Source of the DNA: Archivesica marissinica
Lineage: Eukaryota; Mollusca; Bivalvia; Venerida; Vesicomyidae
DNA: 64,000 nucleotides
Assembly (NCBI GenBank): GCA_014843695.1
Contig: CM026391.1
Span: 13,425,918-13,489,917, forward strand
Reading direction: 5' to 3'
Part shown: positions 49,301-61,300 of the stretch, piece by piece
How the letters are laid out: each line of letters starts with the position of its first letter
Position numbering within the stretch: the first letter of the stretch is position 1
Notes under the pieces: model-generated
Told to the model about the DNA's origin: nothing
Database searches by the model: none
What the model saw: only the letters and a program-made list of their open reading frames with translations
Position numbers and translations under genes: made by a program

Positions 49301-52300
49301 AGGCTTGGATATATATTTGGTTGGAGGTTTGGTTTTACATTTGGTTGGAGGCTTGGATATAGATTTGGTTGGAGGCTTGGATATATATTTGGTTGGAGGT
49401 TTGGATATAGATTTGGTTGGAGGCTTGGATATATATTTGGTTGGAGGTTTGGATATAGATTTGGTTGGAGGCTTGGATATATATTTGGTTGGAGGCTTGG
49501 ATATAGATTTGGTTGGAGGCTTGGATATAGATTTGGTTGGAGGCTTGGATATAGATTTGGTTGGAGGCTTGGATATAGATTTGGTTGGAGGCTTGGATAT
49601 AGATTTGGTTGGAGGCTTGGATATAGATTTGGTTGGAGGTTTTGGTTTTACATTTGGTTGGAGGTTTGGATATAGATTTGGTTGGTGGTTTTGGTTTTAC
49701 ATTTGGTTGGAGGTTTGGTTGGAGATTTCGATAAAGATTTGGTTGGAGGTTTTGGTTTTGCATTTGGTTGGAGGTTTGGATAGAGATTTGGATAGAGATT
49801 TGGATGAAGATTTGGATAAAGATTTGGTTGGAGGTTTGGATTGGGATTTGGTTGGAGGTTTGGATTGGGATTTGGTTGGAGGTTTGGATTGGGATTTGGT
49901 TGGAGGTTTGGTTGGGGATTTGGATATAGATTTGGATGGAGACTTTGTTGGAGGTTTTGTTGGGGATTTGGCTGCTCTGGCACTATTTATTGAATAATTA
50001 TGTTTCAGGCCACGAAGGAGAAGCAGTGTTTGTATCTGGGGCCAAGGGGCTGCAACCATCCCCTCAGTACAAGGTTAGCCATTAGTGTTTCTTGAAGTAA
50101 TGTTTTTATCAACGGCCAAAGAGCTACAGCTATCCCCAATGTAAACAGTTCCTTAAAGGTTTGCTTATTTAGTTTAGTTTATATATTAACTACTTCAATG
50201 TGTATTGTTGAGGGGTAAGTATTTAGAGATAATAAAATGAATTAGACTATACAGTCAAACTTGGTCCATACCCACCACCCACATCCTGTAAGTATTTAGA
50301 GATAATAAAATGAATTAGACTATACAGTCAAACTTGGTCCATACCCACCCACCATCCATGAGAATGGCAAAAATTGCTCTTGGTGGACACTTGCACTTTA
50401 TTTGGAGATTTCAACAGGATTCCTGATTTCCCATGGATCCTTAAATACCTGGAATTTGGAAAAATGGATTCCATGCCTGGAAAGTCATTGAATTTGCCTC
50501 ATTTTCTGGAAGGGTCTTTAAAAGTCATGGAATTTGCCTCTTTTTCTGAAATGATCATTAAAAGTCATTGAATTTGCGTCTTTCTGAAATGGTCATTAAA
50601 AGTCATTAAATTTGCGTCTTTTTTTTAAAAGATCATTAAAAGTCATGGAATTTGCCTATTTTTCTTAAATTGTTATTGGTGAAATATCGATATCTGTTTA
50701 ATGCTTGATGTTGCTGAGGAAAGTTCAACACAAATTTGTGATATATTTGATAAACCATAGAATACTGTTTCCATCAGATTCGTCAATAAGGGTCTTTGAA
50801 TTTCGAAAACAGGACATTGAAAGTAATGGAAAAGTTTGGGAATCTGGTCTTCCCAAAAAGAATGGCAACTTTTAACAATAATTTTTTTAAGATGCATTCA
50901 TAAATGGTTTGAAGTGATATCAATATATATACATGTGCAAGCTTCTACAATATCATATAAACAGGGATCATTCTAAAGGGCGATGTGGGCGAAATTGTCG
51001 CCCTAGGACTCTGACTTCACCCTCTGGGGGCCCCACTTCTCTTTTACGATTTTCAAACAAATAGTAAGATACACTGGCCCATTATAAAGCACTCCTTCTA
51101 TTCAAATGTTGTATTTAATGGTTGTACTGTGCATTTTAACCCTATTTTGCAGAAGTATATTAAAGGAAGTGATCATGCGCTTTCTCACTTATCCCAAAAA
51201 TTCTGACCTAGAATGAGCCCTGTATAAACACTCAAATTTACAAAGTTTACACTGCAAACTTTGTAGCAATGTAGCTAACCAGCTTGCTCATGGAAGGGTG
51301 GTGGTTCTACCTGTTGGTGCGACTTAAGACCCAAACACAAACAAATGGTGTTCAGTAGTTCCTTTATGTGTGGAAGATTCCTTTATGTGTGGAAGATTCC
51401 TTTATGTGTGGAAGATTCTTTTGTGTGTGGAAGATTCCTTTATGTGTGGAAGATTCCTTTATGTGTGGAAGATTCCTTTGTGTGTGGAAGATTCCTTTGT
51501 GTGTGGAAGATTCCTTTGTGTGTGGAATATTCCTTTGTCTGTGGAAGATTCCTTTATGTGTGGAAGATTCCTTTATGTGTGGAAGATTCCTTTATGTGTG
51601 GAAGATTCCTTTATGTGTGGAAGATTCCTTTGTGTGTGGAAGATTCCTTTATGTGTGGAAGATTCCTTTGTCTGTGGAAGATTCCTTTATGTGTGGAAGA
51701 TTCCTTTGTCTGTGGAAGATTCCTTTATGTGTGGAAGATTCCTTTGTCTGTGGAAGATTCCTTTATGTGTGGAAGATTCCTTTGTGTGTGGAAGATTCGT
51801 TTTCCTTAACCATTACAAGCATCAAATACTAGTCAGCAATCATTCAGAGCATCTGTAGCATGTGTTCCAGATATTTCGCAAGACTATATAGTGTGTTTAT
51901 TATAGTGTCACTCCTATTGAAAGGGCCAGACATTTCTGACTTAAGAGATATCTGTTGTACTTCCCGAATCCTATCCTTGCAGGCCAGGCTGACGGTAACC
52001 ATTATTTAACTAGATGGTGACTCACAAACCGGCCTAATGAGACTGAACCCCTGACCCGGTTCAAACCTTTGACCTCCGGCTCCATAGGCCTTAATCACTA
52101 GGCTACTAAGACCGTGATTATATTCATTTTTAAGTTATCCTGTGACATTCTAGGTTAGTGCTACGTATGCCGAGGGGTTTAGGCTGACAGCTGTTTGTGC
52201 TGTTGGTGGACCAAGGTCAAAGGAAAAAGCCCTGAAAACAGCAGAAGAAATCATTAAGAGGTATATACATGTACAGTCAAACCTCTATTTAGCAGCCAAC

Positions 52301-55300
52301 TGAGGGCCTCTGTGGCATAGGTCGTTGACTTGCACTATCCTCCAACAATCTAAAATGACTGATCTCTTCAAGAGGCGTTGCTCATATGGGCAACCAGTAG
52401 CGAGGATAAATAAACGTAAAAAAACAACAACAAAAAACGAATATAATTTCCAATGACCTTGACTCAAGCTCACAACTTCACGTTTACAAGGTATATCCAT
52501 TACACCACAGAGCTTACTTACTGTATGATACTACGTTAGGGAAGTAAGATATTGCATTGTTTTCACTTGCCCCATCCCTGCTATAGGTTAGCATCTCACT
52601 GGGGGTGTCAAATTATTTCATGTGTGGAAGCTGTGGTGAGTCGGTGGTTCTACCCGTGTGCCTGTCCATACCTACAATATTGCTTGGAGGGGCACGCACC
52701 CATTGTCTTCCTCCACCAATAATAGCTGGAGAGTCACTGTATGACCTAAGCTGTTGGTGCACCCATTGTCTTCCTCCACCAATAATAGCTGGAGAGTCAC
52801 TGTATGACCTAAGCTGTTGGTGCACCCGGGGTCTTCCTCCACCAATAATAGCTGGAGAGTCACTGTATGACCTAAGCTGTTGGTGCACCCGGGGTCTTAC
52901 TCCACCAATAATAGCTGGAGAGTCACTGTATGACCTAAGCTGTTGGTGCACCCGGGGTCTTCCTCCACCAATAATAGCTGGAGAGTCACTGTATGACCTA
53001 AGCTGTTGGTGCACCCGGGGTTTTCCTCCACCAATAATAGCTGGAAACAACCATCGGGTCCTCCCCAATAATAGCTGGAGAGTCACTGTATGACCTAAGC
53101 TGTTGGTGCACCCGGGGTCTTCCTCACCAATAAAGCGGAGAGTCACTGTATGACCTAAGCTGTTGGTGCACCCGGGGTCTTCCTCCACCAATAATAGCTG
53201 GAGAGTCACTGTATGACCTAAGCTGTTGGTGCACCCGGGGTCTTCCTCCACCAATAAAGCTGGACCAGCTGTTGGTGCACCGGGGTCTTCCTCACCAATA
53301 ATAGCTGGAGAGTCACTGTATGACCTAAGCTGTTGGTGCACCCGGGGTCTTCCTCCACCAATAATAGCTGGAGAGTCACTGTATGACCTAAGCTGTTGGT
53401 GCACCCGGGGTCTTCCTCCACCAATAATAGCTGGAGAGTCACTGTATGACCTAAGCTGTTGGTGCACCCGGGGTCTTCCTCCACCAATAATAGCTGGAGA
53501 GTCACTGTATGACCTAAGCTGTTGGTGCACCCGGGGCTCCACCAATAATAGCTGGAGAGTCGCCGTATGACCTAAGCTGTTGGTGCACCCGGGGTCTTCC
53601 TCCACCAATAATAGCTGGAGAGTCACTGTATGACCTAAGCTGTTGGTGCACCCGGGGTCTTCCTCCACCAATAATAGCTGGAGAGTCACTGTATGACCTA
53701 AGCTGTTGGTGCGACTTTAAACTCCGAAAAACAAACTAGCCATCAGCAGCCAACCTGTATTAAGCAACCAGCCACCAGATTCCCTAACTGACATCTTGAT
53801 ATAAATTTGACCTATTTTAAGCAACCACCTGTACTAAGCAGCCACTTTCAATATTTCCCTTGACTGGCAGCTTAACACAGGTTGGACTATGTACAGATTT
53901 CGAAAATAGATGTTTGTCTTAAAGCCCCATTTCCTCATAGATGTGTACATTAAAGCCCCAGCTCCTGTTTACTTAGAAGGTGCTGTACACCAAGATATTC
54001 TAATGAGTGGATGACCTGAACTCATGCTTATAGCCCCAGCTCCTGTTTACTTAGAAGGTGCTGTACACCAAGATATTCTAATGAGTGGATAACCTGAACT
54101 CATGCTTATAGCCCCAGCTCCTGTTTACTTAGAAGGTGCTGTACACCAAGATATTCTAATGAGTGGATGACCTGAACTCATGCTTATACAGAAAAGGTTA
54201 GTAGTTATTTAGGTCATTGAAATCACTTGCCCCTCACCCTTCGAATCCCACTGGGGTTGTCAAATGCTTTCACTTGAGGATGCTATCCAGATGGCTTATG
54301 GTAGGTCGGTGGTTCTACCAATGTGTCCGTCCGTGTTTGAAATACTGGAGAGTTGCCAGATGATCGTAGTTTTGATTTTCTACAGTATTTTGTAGGGATG
54401 GCAACGAACATTTGACTATTCGAATATTCGCTCAAACGTCCGAATATCCGAATATTATTCCAGTATTCGAATATTCGGAAAAAAATATATAATATTTGCA
54501 AAATTGATATAAACTGTACCCATACCCATGTCCGATAGTAACAGTCCATGATTGGATGAGCTAATTGATACACTATGAATTGATTCACCCTGAAATTTAT
54601 GCTTTAGTTTAAATTTCAGCCCTGGAATTTATACCTTGACCATGTTGTTTAAATATTTTAATCAGCCTCGGTGTTGGGTGTCCATGGCCGAGTGGTTACG
54701 GTCACTAACATCAAAACTGAGTCTCACCACTGTAGGTTCGAATCCCAAATGAGGATATCAAATTATGTAGTGTGTGGAAGCTATCAAGCTGGTTTGCAGA
54801 AGGTTGGTGGTTCTACCTGGTGGTGGTTCTACCTGGGTGCCCGCCCATGCCAAAAATACTGCTCAAAGGGACACCCAAATGACTTCCTCCTTCCTGGAGA
54901 GTCACCATATGATCTTAAGTTGACGGCATGACTTGAAACCCCAAACCAAACAAACAACATCTGCTTCAGTTGTCGATGTTCACAGTTTACTTGAAGCCAT
55001 GGTAACATTATGTTTATTTATCTTCATACAGATGTGCGAAGATATTTAAGCAACTGCAGCTGGATGATTTCACCAAAGTTCACACGGAGATTCTCGGCTC
55101 GGAACACAATTATGGTCCTATGACCAATCTACCTCAGGTAGTGTAAATACCTACCATCCATACTAGCTTATAACATGATTTTATTTACCACCAGATTATG
55201 GCCTTCCCGTCTTATAGGTGAATGCTAAAAAAAAAGGCGTTTATGATCAACAAACTCTCAGGTGAAAGTAGGACAGACGGATCTGTAGTCCAGTAGTAAC

Positions 55301-58300
55301 ACGTTGGACTGGTAATCCAGGGATCGCAGGTTCGATCCCCCGTCTGACCCTAATAAAATTAACAGTCTTTCAGATTGGACTTTAAACCGAGGTCTTGTGT
55401 CAGTGCTTTACACCGTGCACGTAAAAGAACCAGAGGAGACTGGAATGGGTCTCTGTCTGTATCATTGTACTATCCTCCAAAAATCTAAACTGACTAATCT
55501 CGTCAGCAGGTGTCGCTCATATGGGCAACCGTTAGCGACGATAAATAAATGTAAAACACCCACAAAGTAAAAGTATTTTTTGTTTTTTTAAATGTGTTAA
55601 ATGGTATCCATTATTAGGTTTTAGAATAGAAAGCGCCCGGACACTAAAAATGTCAACTTGAACTCGCCCAAACATGCAGTTTATACTTGTGTCTGTTGTC
55701 CATTTTATCAACCAGTCTTATATGCGAGGTCATGCCAGACCCCACCGATTTCAGGACTAAAGAAGGGGGTTAGGGTTATTATTATACCAAGTCCTGATCA
55801 TAATCTTGGACCTAAAATGTGACCTTTGACCTTATCACATGATTCTTAATTACATACGATCAATGATATCGCCGAAAGCGAGGCACTGCAATGTTGATAA
55901 AATTGTATAATTGGCCGCCATTTTTTACGGGTCGACGGAACTGTAAATAGTTTTAAATAAGTACAGTGTGCATCTTGTTTGACATATTTACTCAAGATTT
56001 AAGTCGTCCTTACAACAATTACGCCGAATCGATCCTTTACCACAGATACGTAACAGTTAAAATTTGCCATCTCATCGATATAGCGCAGAAACCTGAAATT
56101 ATATGTTGACAAATTTTTGCAATGGAAATGAGGCTATTGGAGCATTCGTGTATTTTTAGAAATGATCGTGTATAATGATGCCTGTTCGGTGATTTCGGGA
56201 TAAAATTCTGTTTCTATTTTTACCGATCATATCTTGCAGAGAAGAGTTGTCGTTCTTCAATCAACACCCACAAAACACGGGTGTATGTAGGTGGCGCTAC
56301 GCATGGAAATCAGGTTTCTCCAGACTATCATTTTGCCAGAAGTAAAAAGGTGAAAACAGACTGGAATCCAGGCTACAATGCCACATGTTGTCATATAAAC
56401 AGGTTTAGCTGTGCATGTGTTCTTGAATATTCTTTCTAGTTATAATATCATGCTTGGCTTACAGGGCTCGAGAGAGTCTGTGTTGTGGCTCGCAGTACAT
56501 CACAAGGATAAAAAGGCGTTGGAAATAATGGCACGGGAAATAGCCCCAGCTGGAACTGGCATGGGTATGATCAGTTTTTACTTGGACGGGAAATAGCCCC
56601 AGCTAGAACTGGCATGGGTATGATCAGTTTTTACTTGGACGGGAAATAGCCCCAGCTAGAACTGGCATGGACATGATCAGTTTTTACTTGGACGGGAAAT
56701 AGCCCCAGCTGGAACTGGCATGGGTAGGATCAGTTTTTACTTGGACGGGAAATAGCCCCAGCTAGAACTGGCATGGGTATGATCAGTTTTTACTTGGACG
56801 GGAAATAGCCCCAGCTAGAACTGGCATGGACATGATCAGTTTTTACTTGGACGGGAAATAGCCCCAGCTGGAACTGGCATGGGTAGGATCAGTTTTTACT
56901 TGGACGGGAAATAGCCCCAGCTAGAACTGGCATGGGTATGATCAGTTTTTACTTGGACGGGAAATAGCCCCAGCTAGAACTGGCATGGGTAGGATCAGTT
57001 TTTACTTGGACGGGAAATAGCCCCAGCTAGAACTGGCATGGGTAGGATCAGTTTTTACTTGGACGGGAAATAGCCCCAGCTGGAACTGGCATGGGTAGGA
57101 TCAGTTTTTACTTGGACGGGAAATAGCCCCAGCTGGAACTGGCATGGGTATGATCAGTTTTTACTTGGACGGGAAATAGCCCCAGCTGGAACTGGCATGG
57201 GTAGGATCAGTGTTTACATGGACGGGAAATAGCCCCAGCTAGAACTGGCATGGGTAGGATCAGTTTTTACATGGATGGGAAATAGCCCCAAGTCCTTTGT
57301 TAACTGTGATGAGATAGTAGTATAGGCTGATCGTCTAGCACCAATTGTCAATTTTGACTTCTCCTGGTGAATTGCTGTTATTAGTTTTCACGAAATTTGG
57401 TATGAATCATCGAGGCACCTCACCTATTTGATAATACAGTCAAACCTGTGTTAGTGGTCACCTCCATTAAGCAGCCAACCTGTATTAAGCAGCCAGTTTC
57501 CAGATTCCCTATCGTTTGTTTTATTATATATTTGACCTCTATTAAGCAGTTACCTGTGCTAAGCAGCCACATTCTCTGATTCCCTTAGCTGGTTGCTTAA
57601 GACAGGTTTGACTGTAATTGCTAAAATTCTTTGGTTTAAACATATTTATTTTCTATCATGTACATGGTTATTTACAACAATTGAAATAAGGAATTGGACT
57701 TATTTCTTATTCGAAATCCAAGATGACACCAATCATGAAGATCTAGTTGCGACTCCTCCTCCCAAACTGTTTGGTCTGTCTTTGATGAAGTCCGCCTCCG
57801 TGGTCGAGTGGTTAAGGTCGCTGACTTGTATACCACTGTAACCTATCATCACTGATGGTCACGGGTTTGAGCCCCGCTCAGACCGTGTTTCATTTATATG
57901 AAAAAGTTGGCAGTTTCCTACGGAGGTTGGTGCACCCAAATACTGGTTAACCGCTGGAGCCTGCCCAGGAAAGGTGTTGTTAGGTAAACTGCCCGCCGGC
58001 GATATAGCCCAAAAATGGTGCTGATGCAGGCGTAAAACCCGAAATATAACATAACATAACTGTCTTTGATGAAACATTGAAACAAACATCACGTAACAGA
58101 TCAAAATTGGTTCAATTCCGAAATCCAAGATTTTCATGAAACTTAGCATAGAGAATCTGGTGACTAGTAGATAAATAATTCTCACCAATGCAACCCGGGT
58201 TCGATCCTCGGACCGAGAAGTATGTGAGAGGGTATGGTGGTCACCATATCGGACAGGTGGATTTTTTCCGGGTACTCCGGTTTCCTCCAACACAAATGAC

Positions 58301-61300
58301 CACATATACGGTTTCATCTGCGCCAACGAGAGTGATTAATATAAGTTGTTAAAACTTGCTTCGCAATCATTGTAAAATAAATAAAGTTTAAGCTTTAAAT
58401 AATAGTTAAACTCCAATCAAATCTGAAATCCAAGACAGTGGACAAAATACTTCGACATAACCAAAGTTTGACTTTCGATATAAACGGAGCCAGTTATATG
58501 TAAAATGATAGTGTCTGAAACGGGACTTTGATCCGAATTTGAGATAACCGGAGAATTTGACATAACCGACTTTGACATAGCGGATGTAGACTGTAATTAC
58601 AAGGTACTTTTCTGCAATGTATGGTATGGTTTTGTTTTCAGCCCCCGGATTGACTGGTATTGTTGGAGGTAGACCCAAAGTGTAAGTACAACCTACATGT
58701 TCATAGAATACAGTTGTAGATGTATATAAAAACAAAGCATTTATTTTTGTTTCAACTCCAGCTGGGTCAGGTAGACATATTATGACTTCAGCGCAGTTAG
58801 CAAATGTTAAATACCGGTAAACAACTGGGAGACTTTTTAAGATGTCCATACAGAAATATTTGGTGCACATGAATTCAGTACAGTACATACTCGCCTATAA
58901 GACAAGTTTTTCACTACCTGATTATGTCCTCAAAGTGACCGCTTAAATCCTTTTTTAAAAAAAGTGAATGGTAAACACAACAAAAAGTAGTTCACATTTT
59001 ATTTGTAATTTTACGTACTCGTATTAATTACTTTGCTTACCCGGTACGTGATAATCAGCTTTTAACCCATTTCATTCTGGATACATTTAAAGGCTTTTGC
59101 AAACAACATAGATCCAGATCAGCTGCAGCGTGACACCGCGTGCTGATCAGGATCTATGTTGTTTGCTACATAGCCAAGTGTCTTAGCAAGATCATCTGAA
59201 TAGCAAACAGCATAGAGCCTGATCAGACGGCACGTTCCATGGCGGTTGATCTGGCTCTATGTTCGTTGCAAATACTGTTTGAACGGTATCCAGAATGAAA
59301 TGGGTTAAATGGTATCCATAATTACGTTTTTGAAAAGAAAGCACTCCAACACAAGAACATTTCTCCAATGTCTACTTGATCAGCCTGTTTTATGTGCAAG
59401 TGCATGACAAAACAGATTTCAGGAACAAAGTAGGGAGGTAGTCTTATAGGTGAGGTCGTCTTTTAGATGTATGGTTTATATATATTATGTAGAATGATAT
59501 ACAGTTAAATTGTGAAGCTGTTCAAGTTCAGATAGGATCGACAGTCAAACCTGTGTTAAGCAGCCAGCCAAGGGAACCACACAAAGTGGCTGCTTAGCAC
59601 AGGTGACTGCTAAATAGAGGTCAAATGTATAATAAACAGCAATTAAACTTAGCTATTAAACACTGGAGCCTTGGTATAATGCTACAATAATACTGTGAAA
59701 GTGTAGCCGAGATATTAGTTCATACAAATTTATTTAAGCTCGATTGCGAAACAAGTTCTTACAACTTATATTAATCACTCATGAGACCTCATTCCTGATG
59801 GAATCCATCTCCTCGAGGGAGAGGGAAGAGACAATGTGGAATTTAAATGCCTTGCCTAAGGGCTCAATTCGTTACTGCTCCAGCGGGGCTCGAACTACGG
59901 GCCTTTCGCACCTGAAGCATATAATACCTGTTTGGTTTATCCTTTCAGATCACCTGTACTGAAACTGTTCTCTTTCCTTCATGAAAAACAACAATACAAG
60001 GTATGAAGTGTTTCATTGGATTTGGTTACATGTGTTGATGGGGCCTTACAAAATGGCGCCAAAATAACTAGCTTCTAATGATCCAGAATCTTTATCTCTA
60101 GTGCATTATTATCCAGTATCAACATAAATACATGGTACTGCAGATCCACATAAATCCATGGCACTGTGGATCAACATAAATCCATGGTATTGCGGATCAA
60201 CATAAATCCATGGCACTGCGGTTCAACATAAATACATGGTATTGCAGATCAACATAAATCCATGGCACTGCAGATCAACATAAATACATGGTACTGCGGA
60301 TCAACATAAATCCATGGTGGTGTGGATCAACATAAGTGTGTGGTGCTGCGGATCAACATAAATCCATGGTACTGCAGATCAACATAAATCCATGGTGCTG
60401 CAGATCAACATACATTGCATGGTGCTGCAGATCAACATAAATACATGGCACTGCAGATCAACATACATACATGGCACTGCTGAGCATGCCCATGATGTGC
60501 ATTACATACAGGAATCTCAGAATGGATATACATCTTCAGTTGTCCAGTACAGTAATGAGTGAATACAGACTTGATACAAAATCTGTACTGATATCTGAAG
60601 CCACAATGTTTTTGAGGTTCACAGTCGCACCAACAGCTTAGGTCATATAGCGACTCTCCTATTATTGTTGAGGAAGACCTCCCTAGGTGCCGTTTCACGC
60701 AGTATCTATAAATTGGCACCCAGGTAGAACCACTGACCTTCCACAAGCCGGCTTGATAGCTTCTTCACTTGAAAGAATTCGACAACCCCAGTGAGATTGG
60801 AACCTCCAGCTGTGAGGGGCAAGTGATTTGAAGTCAGTCACCGTAACCACTCAGCCACGGTCAGATTAATATTAAATACAGGGTTTTCACTCGTACAAGT
60901 CTGTGCTCTCTATTACAGATCAACATTCAGATGAATGGAGAGCATGTAGAGAATTACACCCCGCCTTCTGTTCCCATGACAACACACGCAGATACGTGGT
61001 CACCGAGTACCAGCAGTACTGACTCAATGCTACCGCAAGGCACCAACACATACAGACTAGAAGATCTAGCATATACCAGGAGCGGGGACAAGGGAAATAA
61101 CTGTAACATAGGTATAAATATTCTAAATATAGCGACAAGGGAAATAATTGTAACATAGGTATAACTATTCTAAATATAGCAACAAGGGAAATAACTGTAA
61201 CAGGTATAAATATTCTAAATATAGCGACAAGGGAAATAATTGTAACATAGGTATAATATTCTAAATATAGCGACAAGGGAATAACTGTAACATAGGTATA

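Noticed and set aside
38462..49997. Many long frames encoding GGLDIDLV or KPPTKSIS repeats, looking like a silk-like protein
   Set aside because: Period 24 is a multiple of three, so frames open on both strands. The array sits between AtuA exons 9 and 10, which join in phase without it, and has no splice signals or conserved ends.
51345..51858. Three overlapping plus frames of about 155-162 codons ([19 protein letters not shown])
   Set aside because: A 19-bp repeat without stop codons opens all three frames. It lies within AtuA intron 10.
52605..53689. A 358-codon minus frame and plus frames over the 63-bp array
   Set aside because: The unit derives from a SINE tail and its period is a multiple of three, so the openness is expected by chance.
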